A DNA stretch of 64,000 bases, taken from contig JAPXSS010000002.1 in the NCBI GenBank assembly GCA_033812955.1, positions 1-64,000 of the forward strand, given 5' to 3'. Under the pieces are notes generated by a model, which saw nothing but the letters and a program-made list of their open reading frames with translations, was not told the origin of the DNA and did not search any database. Shown piece after piece: positions 17,538 to 27,158 of this stretch; positions within the stretch are counted from its first letter, which is position 1; each line of letters begins with the position of its first letter. A program made the translations under genes and the position numbers. The DNA comes from JADGQM01 sp033812955. Its GTDB lineage: Bacteria; Desulfobacterota; Syntrophobacteria; Syntrophobacterales; Syntrophobacteraceae.

Positions 17538-19370
17538 ATGGAACAAAAAACCAAATTTTCGATCTGGTATGTTGCCTTTGCCATGTGGGGCGTACTGATC
17601 GTTCATAACTACCTCTCCACCCAGTTTGCCCCACAGATCGTTCCCTACAGTGAATTCCTTCAAGCCATGCGGGATGGCCGAATCCCCGAAGCCGTGGTTT
17701 CCGAAGGGCGTATTACGGGCAGGATGCAGGTGAGGGAAGAAGGGCAGGTCAGTGAAATCAACTTCACTACCAATCGGGTCGATGCGGACATTTCGGACGA
17801 ACTCTCCAAGCACAACGTCAAGTTCCGTGGCCAGCCCGAAAGCACCCTCTTGCGGGATATTCTCTCGTGGATCCTGCCGATCTTCATTTTCTTCGGCATT
17901 TGGTTCCTATTGATGAAGCGCTTCAGCCCGGGCGCCGGGATGATGTCGTTTGGCAGCAACAAGGCCAAGGTGTATGCGGAAAAGGAAATCCCGACCCGCT
18001 TCAGCGATATGGCGGGAGCGGACGAAGCCAAGGCCGAGCTGGTGGAGATCGTGGACTATCTGAAGGAGCCGGAGCGGTTCCAGCAGCTTGGGGGCAGAAT
18101 GCCCAAGGGGGTGCTGCTGGTGGGACCTCCGGGTACCGGCAAAACGCTCCTGGCGCGAGCGGTGGCGGGCGAGGCGGGAGTCCCGTTCTTTACCATCAGC
18201 GGTTCCGAGTTTGTGGAGATGTTCGTAGGGGTAGGGGCCGCGAGGGTTCGTGAGCTCTTTCAACAGGCTCGGGAAAAGGCCCCGTGCATTATTTTTATCG
18301 ATGAACTGGACGCGATCGGGAAGGCTCGAGGCGCCATGACTATCGGTGGCCATGACGAGCGCGAACAGACCTTGAACCAGCTGCTGGTGGAAATGGACGG
18401 TTTTGACCCGCGGGTGGGCGTCATCATTCTGGCTGCCACCAACCGCCCGGAAACGCTCGACCCCGCCTTGCTGAGGGCGGGGCGCTTTGACCGGCAGGTG
18501 CTGGTAGACCGTCCCGACGTGAACGGCCGTGAGGCCATCCTCAAGATTCATGTGAAAAAGGTCAAGCTGGCGGACAGTGTCGACCTGAAAGTCATTGCCC
18601 AGAAAACCCCGGGCTTTTCCGGGGCGGATCTTGCCAACATTGTCAACGAAGCGGCGCTGCTGGCGGCACGCAAAAATAAAACGGCGATCGAAATGGAGGA
18701 CCTGGATGAAGCAGTGGATCGGATCATCGGCGGGCTCGAGAAGAAAAACCGGGTGATCAACCCTAAGGAAAAAGAAATCGTGGCCTATCATGAGACGGGG
18801 CATGCGCTGATCGCCGCGTTTACGCCGGGAGCGGACAAGGTCCACAAAATCTCGATTATCCCACGAGGCATTGCGGCCCTCGGCTATACCCAGCAACTGC
18901 CGACCGAGGATCGCTACCTCATGACCCGCCAGGAGCTGTTGGGAAAGATCGACATTCTGCTTGGTGGGCGGTTGGCAGAGGAACTGGTTTTTGGCGATGT
19001 TTCCACCGGGGCTCACAACGATCTCCAGCGAGCCACCGATATTGCCCGGGCTATGGTTTCCGAGTATGGAATGGGCCAGACGCTGGGGCTTTCGACCTAT
19101 CCGCGCCAGAATCGCCCCATGTTTCTGAGCCCCCAGCAGATGCCGATGGCCGGCAAAGAGTACAGTGAAGCTACGGCCGCCCGGCTCGACGAGGAGGTCA
19201 AGGAACTTATCACCGAACGGGCCGCAGCGGTGAAGCAGTTGCTCTCAGACAATCAGCAACTGCTCGAAGCCATTGCTCAGGAATTACTGCGAAGCGAAGT
19301 CGTGGAAGGCGAGGCCTTCTATCAGATGGTGGAGGGGCATAAGACTTCTCAAAACAGCAGCCCGGCATGA
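17538..19370 (+). CDS. ftsH: ATP-dependent zinc metalloprotease FtsH
   Basis: A 610-residue membrane protease, usual family length. Two transmembrane segments bracket the periplasmic part: about residues 9-27 (VAFAMWGVLIVHNYL) and 110-130 (ILPIFIFFGIWFLLM). The AAA+ module has Walker A GPPGTGKT near 195, Walker B IIFIDELDAIG and SRH arginines in RAGRFDRQ. The zinc site is HETGH near 418. ATG 17538 has CGGAGG upstream. FtsH degrades misfolded membrane and short-lived regulatory proteins. It appears monocistronic. A short GC hairpin (CCCGGC/GCCGGG, 19361-19376) overlaps the stop and could aid termination. Confidence 0.97.
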   Translation: MEQKTKFSIWYVAFAMWGVLIVHNYLSTQFAPQIVPYSEFLQAMRDGRIPEAVVSEGRITGRMQVREEGQVSEINFTTNRVDADISDELSKHNVKFRGQPESTLLRDILSWILPIFIFFGIWFLLMKRFSPGAGMMSFGSNKAKVYAEKEIPTRFSDMAGADEAKAELVEIVDYLKEPERFQQLGGRMPKGVLLVGPPGTGKTLLARAVAGEAGVPFFTISGSEFVEMFVGVGAARVRELFQQAREKAPCIIFIDELDAIGKARGAMTIGGHDEREQTLNQLLVEMDGFDPRVGVIILAATNRPETLDPALLRAGRFDRQVLVDRPDVNGREAILKIHVKKVKLADSVDLKVIAQKTPGFSGADLANIVNEAALLAARKNKTAIEMEDLDEAVDRIIGGLEKKNRVINPKEKEIVAYHETGHALIAAFTPGADKVHKISIIPRGIAALGYTQQLPTEDRYLMTRQELLGKIDILLGGRLAEELVFGDVSTGAHNDLQRATDIARAMVSEYGMGQTLGLSTYPRQNRPMFLSPQQMPMAGKEYSEATAARLDEEVKELITERAAAVKQLLSDNQQLLEAIAQELLRSEVVEGEAFYQMVEGHKTSQNSSPA

Positions 19371-19409
19371 GCCGGGTTGTGGTTGTTGGGGGCACTCTTT
19401 TTCAGGTGT

Positions 19410-19754
19410 TCAGGCAATGAGTCCTTTTACCCACGTGACCAAGGCTTCCTTGGTGCCGGGATTGACAATGCTGTCAACGACCTTTCCCTGTTTTGCCAGG
19501 AACAGGGTCGGGATGCCTTTGACTTCGAAGCGACGGCACAAATCCCGATTCATGTCGGCGTTGATCTGCCCAACGATGATCTGGCCCGCCATCTCCGAGG
19601 CTACCTGGTCAATCACCGGGGCCAGCGCCGAACAGTGATGGCACCACGCTGCCCAGAATTCAAAGACGAGCGGGAGCTCTGCTTCCGCGAGGATCCGGTC
19701 AAAGTTGGTCTCATGCAGCACAATGGGTTGGGTTGGGACATCATTTTTGGTCAT
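19410..19754 (-). CDS. Thioredoxin-family protein (WCHHC active site)
   Basis: A 114-residue single thioredoxin domain. The redox motif is AAWCHHCSALAP near residue 38 rather than the usual WCGPC, and the cis-Pro segment is VKGIPTLFL. There is no signal peptide, so it is cytoplasmic. ATG 19754 was chosen because AAGGA lies 8 bases upstream; longer in-frame starts have no such site. The CHHC pair usually raises the redox potential compared with CGPC and is the motif of DsbA, so it may act as an isomerase or oxidant. It faces ftsH convergently. Confidence 0.92.
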   Translation of the reverse strand: MTKNDVPTQPIVLHETNFDRILAEAELPLVFEFWAAWCHHCSALAPVIDQVASEMAGQIIVGQINADMNRDLCRRFEVKGIPTLFLAKQGKVVDSIVNPGTKEALVTWVKGLIA

Positions 19755-19866
19755 CTGACAATCCTTATCCACTGCCATAACCATAACCGGCGGCATGACC
19801 AGCGTGCTTCTTCGCCAGGCGGGAGATGCCTGGCCCGGCGCCAGGGAAGGGGCACCCCTGCCGGCC

Positions 19867-20067
19867 TCATTCCGGGTCAGGGATGATGTTGATTTCCTTC
19901 GCGTGCTGGGTGAGGTCAAACGTCCACCAGTAGGTCCCATCGAGTTTGGTCACGTCAACCGTGCCGGCCGCCAAGTGTTCGGCAAGCGTGATCTGAAGTT
20001 CATCGTAGAGGTCACGCGGATCCATTTCAATCCAATAGCCCGGGCAGATTTCAACTTCGATTCTCAT
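19867..20067 (-). CDS. Small conserved-looking protein, function unknown
   Basis: A 66-residue acidic protein (starts MRIEVEICPGYWIEMD) from ATG 20067. It ends about 110 bases upstream of the thioredoxin start, on the same strand, and may share its transcript. It has no membrane segment, no Cys pair and no motif I recognise. Aromatic-rich pieces (YWWTFDL) suggest a folded domain rather than a chance frame. Confidence 0.55.
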   Translation of the reverse strand: MRIEVEICPGYWIEMDPRDLYDELQITLAEHLAAGTVDVTKLDGTYWWTFDLTQHAKEINIIPDPE

Positions 20068-20270
20068 GGCTGCTTCACTTTCTGAGACTGGAAACTGGAA
20101 ACCAGCTACTGCAATCCAACTGGGGGCAGGGCAGTTGCGACGAGCTAACGTCCAATGCTATTCTAGCAGGTGCGGGAGTAGATGGGAATTGATAATGGTG
20201 GAGTGAATCATTTCCGAATTGCCCTCCCATAGAGCCGGGAGAATGGCAGTCAGACGAAAGGAGAGGGATC

Positions 20271-20795
20271 TTGAGAGCGGTCCTGGTTCTTCTGTTGATG
20301 GGGATGTTCCTGGTTCCAGCCGCAGGTTATGCAGGCTCGGTCTACAGCAGCGGCGAGATTGACGATGAGCTGAGGTTTGAAGACTTCAAAATCGGTGACG
20401 GCTATCTGACGGGTTCCATTATCAACGCCTCCAGGCGTACCAGGACGGCAGTTAAGCTCGATGTATGGACGGCGAATACCCAGGAGACCAGGATCTATTG
20501 GCGGAAGACTTTGAGTCTGGGCGATCTGGCCCCCGGTGCCAGGGCTGCCGTGAAAGAGCCCTACGTGGTTGATTTGGAAGATCCGGTGCGCACCAAGTTC
20601 ATGTTTCGGGTTCCTACCGCTGCCAATTTTCGAAACCCTGCTGCCCAAACCTCTCAGCCCAGCCAACCAAAGGTAGGAACACAACAAAAACAGGTGACTC
20701 AGCCAACCCGGGGTGCCCCGCACAAGCAGGCGACTCCCCCCAAACAGGGTGCTCAGCAGAAGCAGGGGAGTCAGCCAAAGCTGCAAAAGCCTTAG
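20271..20795 (+). CDS. Exported protein with Gln/Pro/Lys-rich tail, function unknown
   Basis: A 174-residue protein starting at TTG 20271 after a good AAAGGAGAG site. Residues 1-22 form a signal peptide ending AAGYAGS. The middle (25-120) looks like a beta-sandwich with alternating strands. The last 50 residues are low-complexity QPK repeats (for example QPTRGAPHKQ, GAQQKQGSQPK), perhaps cell-wall or surface binding. The stop overlaps the stop of the convergent phosphoesterase gene. No family recognised with certainty. Confidence 0.7.
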   Translation: MRAVLVLLLMGMFLVPAAGYAGSVYSSGEIDDELRFEDFKIGDGYLTGSIINASRRTRTAVKLDVWTANTQETRIYWRKTLSLGDLAPGARAAVKEPYVVDLEDPVRTKFMFRVPTAANFRNPAAQTSQPSQPKVGTQQKQVTQPTRGAPHKQATPPKQGAQQKQGSQPKLQKP

Positions 20796-21607
20796 GCCGG
20801 CAGGAGGTTGATGAAATTGCGGATGGTTGGCAGGTTGCGGAGGAAGCGATGGGCAGCGAGAGCGGCGCGGAGCTGGCCGGTGGGGTAGGGAATGCGATAG
20901 AGTGTCAGGGTACTGCGCTCACTATCGTAGAGGGCGGAATTAGCCGCAGGAACACCGTCACGGTAAGGACCGCCGACGCTTCCAACCTTGACCCAGTAGT
21001 GGGCGGCAGGGGCGAGCGGGATGGTCAGGGGCTGATCGCCAGACGGTCGGTAGACGCGCAGGTCTGAGAGGTGAGATGAGACGATACCGCCCGGTAGTTC
21101 GTAAACGCCGGGAATATGATCGTGGCCGCTGATGATCAGGTGTTTGGAATACGTTGCCCAAGCCTTCAAACAGCCAACCAGTGAGGTCTCATCCAGGTAG
21201 GCAAAGCAGGCGATAGTGGGTGGTGCTCCAGGTGCGGGTAGATGGAAAGGACTGTGGTGCACCACGACGAAGTCGTCGTGTTCCAGCATCAGGGGCAGAT
21301 TGAGCAGGTATTCCAGAGCTCCCGGCAGGGTGCTGAGCCGTCCCGCATTATAAGCGGTGGCCTGCATCCGATCGAGTTGTTCGGGATGGTCCGGGAAGAG
21401 TCCGCAGACCAGCAGGTCATGATTGCCGGCAACGGTCGGCAACCCCAGTGCGCGCATCCGTTCGAGGGTGCGGTCGCCCGTGGGAAGCCAGCCGACCAGA
21501 TCCCCCAGGCAGTAGACGGCATCGGGTTGCAGTTGCCGTAGATGAGCGAGGCACGCTTCCAGAGCAGCCTCGTTGCCGTGGATATCGCCAAAGAAGGAAA
21601 TGCGCAC
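20792..21607 (-). CDS. Calcineurin-like metallophosphoesterase (YfcE/MJ0936-like)
   Basis: A 271-residue cytoplasmic phosphoesterase. All five metal-binding motifs are present in order: FFGDIHGNEAAL, CLGDLVGW, AGNHDLL, VVHHSP and SGHDH. The GTG at 21607 has GGAGG five bases upstream and gives the N-terminus RISFFGD expected for the family; an ATG four codons earlier lacks such a site. The fold hydrolyses phosphodiesters or phosphomonoesters; the substrate is not predictable. Confidence 0.9.
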   Translation of the reverse strand: MRISFFGDIHGNEAALEACLAHLRQLQPDAVYCLGDLVGWLPTGDRTLERMRALGLPTVAGNHDLLVCGLFPDHPEQLDRMQATAYNAGRLSTLPGALEYLLNLPLMLEHDDFVVVHHSPFHLPAPGAPPTIACFAYLDETSLVGCLKAWATYSKHLIISGHDHIPGVYELPGGIVSSHLSDLRVYRPSGDQPLTIPLAPAAHYWVKVGSVGGPYRDGVPAANSALYDSERSTLTLYRIPYPTGQLRAALAAHRFLRNLPTIRNFINLLPA

Positions 21608-21653
21608 GCGAGCCTCCAATGCAATTGGAGCCGGACCGGAATCAGGAGTGCGA

Positions 21654-21848
21654 TTACTCTTCTACTGTCTCGAACGAGCCGTCATCTTTCCGGATGATCT
21701 TCATGCTTCGTCCGCTGGGATCGGTAAACCGGATGGGCCCGCTGTAGGTTGCCGGCGTACTCGGGTTAGGGGTCTTGCGGCGCCTCACCAGCGAGCACAC
21801 CAGGGCCGCCAGCAGTACCCCCAGAATCGCTATCAGCCAGTAGTACAC
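21654..21848 (-). CDS. Small membrane-anchored protein, function unknown
   Basis: A 64-residue protein starting at GTG 21848 after GGAGGAACG. One N-terminal transmembrane helix (WLIAILGVLLAALVCSLV) is followed by an arginine-rich stop-transfer stretch and a short hydrophilic tail. It lies between nudC and the phosphoesterase on the same strand. No family recognised. Confidence 0.6.
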   Translation of the reverse strand: MYYWLIAILGVLLAALVCSLVRRRKTPNPSTPATYSGPIRFTDPSGRSMKIIRKDDGSFETVEE

Positions 21849-21932
21849 CAGGTCGTTCCTCCCTCATCGCCGCTGAGCCCGGTTCGGGGTGCGCCTTGCG
21901 AAGCACCGGCCTTCCGCATTGAGTTGCGAGTT

Positions 21933-22958
21933 TCAGGTTTCATGTTTTTCTGCCGGTCTGCCGGAGAAGAATAACTCGCGTCCCTTGAGGGACGCCAGGA
22001 GCGCCTCGAGCGAAGGCTGGCTGCCGGCATCATACCAGTCCTGGATGAGGCGAAAGGCAATGGAGAAGCTGGAAGGAAGGCGGATCAGGCCTGCTTCCAG
22101 TTGTAGCTGATAGTCCTGTCGTGAGTACCAGCGGGCTTCTTCGAGTTCATGGTCGACGAGCCGAATGGTTTCGTCCCGGGCCAAGGCGGTGAAGCCGAGC
22201 ATGATGGAGCAGGGAAACGGCCATGGCTGTGACGAATGATACCGGATGCCGGTTACCCTGACCCCCGTTTCTTCATGGATCTCCCGGACGACGGCGTCTT
22301 CGAGGCTTTCCCCCGGTTCCACGAATCCCGCGATGGCTGAAAAAAACCCCTGTGGCCAAATAGCCTGCCGCCCAAGCAGGCAGCGATCCTTGGCGTGAAC
22401 CAGGGTGATAACGGCCGGATCGGTGCGGGGAAAGTGCTCAGCACCACATTCGAGGCGGCTGCAAACCCTGCGATGACCGCCGTCAACGCTTGCCGTCGGG
22501 TTGCCGCAGTCGCCACAGAAGCGATGACGCTGATGCCAGTGGGTGAGGGCACGGGCGTAGGCGAGGAGAGCGGCCTGGCTGGGTTCGATTAATGCTCCAA
22601 AACGTTTTAGGTCGTGGAACTGGCCGTGTCGTGCCAGGCGCTCGACGAGGGGCGAACCGGACGGGGGCAAGTCCAGTGCAAAAAAGGTTGAAGGCCCGTC
22701 TCTGCCGAGAAACATAACCGTTTCCGCCCCTTCAATGAATTCCGCAGCTTCGGGATGAGAGAGCACAACCGGTTGGGGTGTGGCCTTGTGGGTGAAAAGC
22801 TGTTTTGAATCCCATACCGGCAGGAAACGGGCAGCGGGGCTTGCCAGCTCTTTGGCGAGCCAGGCTTCGTCCCGGCGTCGGCCTGAGAGGCGATCCACCG
22901 GATTGGCGGCAAAGCAATTGCGTGCAGAGCGCTGATAATGATCAATGGCCGGCAGCAC
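21933..22958 (-). CDS. nudC: NADH pyrophosphatase NudC (Nudix hydrolase)
   Basis: A 341-residue Nudix enzyme. A zinc ribbon (CGDCGNPT ... CSRLECG) is followed by the Nudix box GFVEPGESLED...REIHEETG and the NudC-specific SQPWPFPCS. The N-terminal extension is typical of the subgroup. NudC cleaves NAD(H) and removes NAD caps from RNA. The start is a GTG at 22958 with only a weak ribosome site, so a start further in is possible. It begins just after the end of the upstream peptide-binding gene and the two may be cotranscribed. Confidence 0.93.
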   Translation of the reverse strand: MLPAIDHYQRSARNCFAANPVDRLSGRRRDEAWLAKELASPAARFLPVWDSKQLFTHKATPQPVVLSHPEAAEFIEGAETVMFLGRDGPSTFFALDLPPSGSPLVERLARHGQFHDLKRFGALIEPSQAALLAYARALTHWHQRHRFCGDCGNPTASVDGGHRRVCSRLECGAEHFPRTDPAVITLVHAKDRCLLGRQAIWPQGFFSAIAGFVEPGESLEDAVVREIHEETGVRVTGIRYHSSQPWPFPCSIMLGFTALARDETIRLVDHELEEARWYSRQDYQLQLEAGLIRLPSSFSIAFRLIQDWYDAGSQPSLEALLASLKGRELFFSGRPAEKHET

Positions 22959-22967
22959 GTGTGAGTC

Positions 22968-24616
22968 TCAAGGCCCCCTGTATTTTTGTGCATCCTTCGG
23001 CACCCACCACTGGCGTGGGGTCAGACCCATGGGATGCACGGTAACGTTGTGAAAGCGTCGCGCTACTGCTACCAAGGCATCGGTAGTAAAAAGAAATGTA
23101 TAGGGCTGTTCTTCGTGGAGGATCTCACTGAAGCGCTTGAAAAGCAATCGCCGCTTCTGGGGATCGAATTCCTTGCGGGCGGTTTCAATGAGCCCGTCGG
23201 CCTCTTCGTTGCGGAACCCGACGAAGTTCGAACCCTTATCCGCTTGGGAGGAATGCCAGAGCTGATAAGGGTCGGTATCCCAACCGTGGCTCCACCCCAT
23301 GGTACAGGCGTCATAGTTGTGCTCATCCACCCGCTGGACGAAAACCGCCCATTCGAGTTTGCGAATTTCCATCTTGATGCCCACCCCTTTCAAGTTCTCC
23401 TGGAGGATGGTCGCAATCTGCTCGCCGAACTTCGACCCGGCGGAAATCAAGAATTCGAAAGCGAAAGTAACTCCATCCCGATCGAGGATGCCATCACCGT
23501 TGCCATCTGTCCAGCCGGCATCCCTGAGCAGGGCTACCGCCGCCTTCGGGTCGAAGGGATAAGGCTTGAGCTGGTGGTTGTACTCGGGGCTGTTGATGTA
23601 GAAGGTGCCGTTGACCACAGTGCCCAGCCCAAACAACACCTTCTTGAGGATCATCTCACGATCCATGAGCATGGTCATGGCCTGGCGCACGCGCCGATCG
23701 GCAAACAGGGGACGGCGCATGTTCCAGCCGATGAAGGAGTAGCTGGGCAGAAAGTACTTGAGCTTCTGGAATTGTTCTTCAAACCGTTTGGTCTGGGTCT
23801 GTCGGACCCACTGGATGGGACGCAGTCCCATGAGGTCCAGGCCGCCCTGTTTGAGAACCTGGAGCGCCACCGTGGTATCGTTGATGATCTTGAAGACAAT
23901 GCGATGGAGATGGGGTTGCTCCCCCCAGTAGTCGTTATTCCGGATGAGGACGATTTCTTTGCCGGTCTCCCAGTGCATCAGTCGATAGGGTCCGGTACCG
24001 ACCGGCTGGCGTCCAATGGGATGCTGGTTAAAGTTGTCACCTTCCTTGAACCGGTGCGCAGGAACAATGGGAATGCCGCCGCAAAACTCGAGGGCCTTAA
24101 AGTAGGGAATCCGATAGCGATAGCGCACGGTGTAATCGTCCAGGATCTCAAGCCGCTCGATGTCCTGGTAGTAGTTCCGGAGGTGGGCGGCATCGACCTT
24201 GGGGTCCTTGATTCGTTCGAAAGAGAAAAGGATATCGCGGGCGGTGAAAGGCTGGCCATCCTGCCAGCGAACATTCTTCTTGAGATGGAAGGTGTATTGC
24301 AGGTGATCGTCCGCGATCTCCCATGAATCTGCCAACACCGGCACCAGTTCCAGGGTTGTTTCGTCCCGCTTGAGGAGTGATTCGTAGATATAATTGTTAA
24401 TGTTGGAAGCGTAGGCGTCGGTGGCCGTAATCGGATTGAGGGTTGCCGGCTCGGCACTGAGATGGTTGATCAGCCAGTCGCCTGCATCCGGCGGGGGGGG
24501 CTCACCCTGCACGAGTGAAGANNNNNNNNNNCCTCCAACAGGAACAGCAGGGGCACTATCAGCAGCAGGCTGGAAACAAGTGGTGCACGATTCTGCGTAA
24601 GCCTCTCCTCGCCCAA
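22968..24616 (-). CDS. Family 5 extracellular solute-binding protein (peptide ABC type), interrupted by gap
   Basis: The body, about 520 residues (22968-24530), is a DppA/OppA-type periplasmic binding protein: LSAEPATLNPITATDAY, NNYIYESLLKRD, then YTFHLKKNVRWQDGQPFTA. Ten Ns (24531-24540) interrupt the N-terminus, so frame across the gap is unknown. Just upstream, a frame starting near TTG 24616 encodes a hydrophobic run (APLVSSLLLIVPLLFLLE) that is a convincing signal peptide or anchor; I take this as the true N-terminus. The alternative continuous frame through the Ns extends into the terminator at 24734 and is unlikely. Permease and ATPase genes are not adjacent. Confidence 0.85.
24531..24540. 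other. Assembly gap (10 N)
   Basis: Ten undetermined bases inside the N-terminal region of the peptide-binding protein gene. The true length is unknown. Confidence 0.99.
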
Positions 24617-24725
24617 TGTTGAAATCGGTTACCCGCACCATGAGGTTGGGGACTTCCGGATGCCATCCCGTCTCTCTCGGTTTGCTGACTCGCTGAACAG
24701 TGCGAAGATAGCATGAGAGCGGGCA

Positions 24726-24767
24726 TAAAAAAACCCCTTCTCCATAACACTCTTGAAAAGGGGCTTT
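24726..24767 (-). terminator. Intrinsic terminator of the 76-residue protein gene
   Basis: On the minus strand a stem pairs GCCCCTTTTC with GAGAAGGGG (one mismatch), followed by seven T. It lies about 40 bases after the stop of the gene at 24807-25037 and ahead of the binding-protein gene, which therefore needs its own promoter. Confidence 0.8.
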
Positions 24768-24806
24768 TGGCACAGGCCGTTCGCAGTTCCGGCTGACAGC
24801 CGGAGA

Positions 24807-25037
24807 CTAAAGCTTACTGATATCGATGCTCCGGATAAATGCTTTGATATCGGTCATCCATGCTTCCTGCTGCCGTTCCCGTTCCTGGATGCCAGGGTCC
24901 TCTTCCAGCGGCTTCTCGCTGACTTCCCCACGGGGCTGAGAAATGGGTTCGTCACTCATGCCCCGACCCTCAACCTCTGGAAACTCCCTGTTCTTAAAGT
25001 ACTCCATAGATATTGAAGAATATCCGAAAGTCTTCAT
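24807..25037 (-). CDS. Small hydrophilic protein, function unknown
   Basis: A 76-residue protein from ATG 25037 with AAGGAGG upstream and a strong terminator downstream, so probably a real monocistronic gene. It is rich in Glu, Pro and Arg with no membrane segment (middle part EDPGIQERERQQ). Start and end suggest a short helical peptide (IKAFIRSIDISKL). I do not recognise a family. Confidence 0.6.
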   Translation of the reverse strand: MKTFGYSSISMEYFKNREFPEVEGRGMSDEPISQPRGEVSEKPLEEDPGIQERERQQEAWMTDIKAFIRSIDISKL

Positions 25038-25444
25038 GCCAGCCTCCTTGTTGTGCTCATTGATTGATCAGTAGCATCAACCTAAGCACCTCACGAAACA
25101 TTGTAAAGCCACTTGCTTGTCAGCCCCTGGGCTCCTGAGCTCGAAGACGGATCACCGGCAACCCCTGACTATCAACATTCGGGGGGCTTTGTTCAGTATT
25201 CGATCATCGCTTGTCCTTGAACACCGGTAACNNNNNNNNNNNNNNNNNNNNNNNNNNGGACAAATCCTCGCATTGACAGGCTTCGGGCTTTCCGTTAGCA
25301 TTCTTTTACTACTGTCGGACACCATTCTTTTTCTGAAGAACTTCATGCGCTTGCCGGTTTAAACCGGGAGTCGGTGGCGGTCCTGAAGGTTTTGCTGAGG
25401 GTGTGGGGTGATGCGCGGCGGGCTCTCAAGCGGAAAGGAGAATC
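25038..25444. other. Intergenic region containing an assembly gap
   Basis: About 400 bases between divergent genes, with 26 Ns at 25232-25257. No gene can be supported. The promoter of the hyuA-like gene should lie between the gap and 25430. Confidence 0.7.
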
Positions 25445-27142
25445 ATGATCATCGGGCTGGATGTGGGTGGCACGAATACGGATGTGGTGCTCCTTGGTCA
25501 AGAGGGCATTCTGCGTCAAACCAAGGTGCCCACGGATCATTCAAACTTGTTCGAAAGTGTAACAAACGGGTTGGAGGTCATTACCCGTGATATTCCGGCA
25601 GGAGATATCAAGCGGGTGGTGCTGAGCACGACCCTCACTACCAATGCCATTGTCGAGAAGAAGCTCGCCGCAACAGGGATGATTGTTTGTGGAGGGCCGG
25701 GAATCGATCCGGAGCTGTTCCGCACCAATGACCAGTATTTCTCGGTGGCCGGCTCCATCGATCATCGTGGACGCGAGATTCAGCCCATTGACCACAAGGA
25801 AATTCGGACGATCGCCTCGCGGTGGCGTTCTGAAGGGTTGAGGCAGGTAGGGGTTGTGGGCAAGTTTTCGGTGCGCAACCCGAAACACGAGCTGGAGATT
25901 CAGGAGCTGCTGAGCGGGGGCTTTGACTATATCGCTCTCGGCCATCGGCTCTCGGGCCACCTCAGTTTCCCGCGACGAATTGCTACCGCCTATCTCAATG
26001 CTTCCATATACCCCCTTCATAAGAGATTTTTCGAAGCAGTGCGTGACTCTTTACGCCGGAAGGGCCTGGACATTCCCATCTATATCCTCAAAGCCGATGG
26101 GGGAACGATGAATCTCGAGGCCTCCATCGATTACCCCGGCCAGACCATCCTCTCCGGTCCTGCGGCCAGTGTCATGGGTTCCCTTCCTTTTGCCGAGGCG
26201 AGCCGCGAGACGCTAGTCCTGGATGTCGGCGGGACGACCACGGACATGGCAATTCTCATCCATCAGGTGCCTTTGCTCGACCCGGTCGGCATCGAACTCA
26301 GTGGTCACAAGACCCTCATTCGTGCGCTGAAGACCCGCTCCATCGGTCTGGGTGGTGACAGTGTGGTGCGGGTTGTCAAGGGGGACCTCACCATCGGTCC
26401 AGATCGCCAGGGTGGGCCAATGGCCTGCGGTGGTCCCCTGCCGACTCCCACCGATGCGCTGGTGGTCATGGGGAAATATCCTGAGGGTGATCGCAATGCC
26501 TCCCTGCGGGGGCTCGAGCCGTTGGCGGGGGAGCTGGGGATGCCGGTGGAGAAGGCGGCGGACCGGATTTTCGAGCAGACCTGCCGCGAGCTCCTGGCTG
26601 CGGCAGCCGGGATGATCACGGAGGTCAACAACAAGCCGGTCTATACCGTGCACGAAATCCTCGAAGGTTATCAAGTCAAGCCCCAGGAGATCCTGATACT
26701 GGGTGGACCGGCCTCCGCCTTTGCCGCTCAACTATTGACTCTCATCGAACTTCCGGTGCGGGTGGTGCCGCAATGGCAGGTGGCCAATGCCGTCGGGGCG
26801 GCTCTGGCGAAAAACACCTGCGAGGTCATGCTTTTTGCTGACACCGAGCAGGGGTTGGCGGTGGCTCCCGAGGAAGACTTCTCCCAGCCAGTGAAGCGGG
26901 ATTTTGACCGGAAAGGTGCTCTCAAACTCGCCTTCGACCTGCTCCGTAAGAAGTGTCTGCGGCAGGGGGCTTCCCTCCAGGAAGTGGAGATGGAGAGCCT
27001 GGAGGAGCTGCAGTTCAACATGGTGCGAGGGTTTTACACTTCAGGTCGCAATATCAGGGTCAAAGTGCAGGTCAAACCTGGTCTCATTCCGGAGTATCGG
27101 GAGATTGCCGCCGGACTCTTCGCTGCCAACGGCGTTTCCTGA
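25445..27142 (+). CDS. Hydantoinase/oxoprolinase family protein (HyuA-like)
   Basis: A 565-residue protein of the ASKHA-fold hydantoinase A/oxoprolinase family. It starts with the phosphate-1 motif IIGLDVGGTNTDVVLL after AAAGGAG. Other family segments are TTLTTNAIVEKK, ILSGPAASVMG, LVLDVGGTTTDMAI and GGPASAFAAQLL. Members use ATP to open hydantoins or 5-oxoproline, or carboxylate ketones together with a HyuB partner. No hyuB is adjacent; the next gene, 16 bases on, encodes a deacetylase-fold hydrolase. The substrate is unknown. Confidence 0.88.
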   Translation: MIIGLDVGGTNTDVVLLGQEGILRQTKVPTDHSNLFESVTNGLEVITRDIPAGDIKRVVLSTTLTTNAIVEKKLAATGMIVCGGPGIDPELFRTNDQYFSVAGSIDHRGREIQPIDHKEIRTIASRWRSEGLRQVGVVGKFSVRNPKHELEIQELLSGGFDYIALGHRLSGHLSFPRRIATAYLNASIYPLHKRFFEAVRDSLRRKGLDIPIYILKADGGTMNLEASIDYPGQTILSGPAASVMGSLPFAEASRETLVLDVGGTTTDMAILIHQVPLLDPVGIELSGHKTLIRALKTRSIGLGGDSVVRVVKGDLTIGPDRQGGPMACGGPLPTPTDALVVMGKYPEGDRNASLRGLEPLAGELGMPVEKAADRIFEQTCRELLAAAAGMITEVNNKPVYTVHEILEGYQVKPQEILILGGPASAFAAQLLTLIELPVRVVPQWQVANAVGAALAKNTCEVMLFADTEQGLAVAPEEDFSQPVKRDFDRKGALKLAFDLLRKKCLRQGASLQEVEMESLEELQFNMVRGFYTSGRNIRVKVQVKPGLIPEYREIAAGLFAANGVS

Positions 27143-27158
27143 GGGGAGGAACCAAGTC

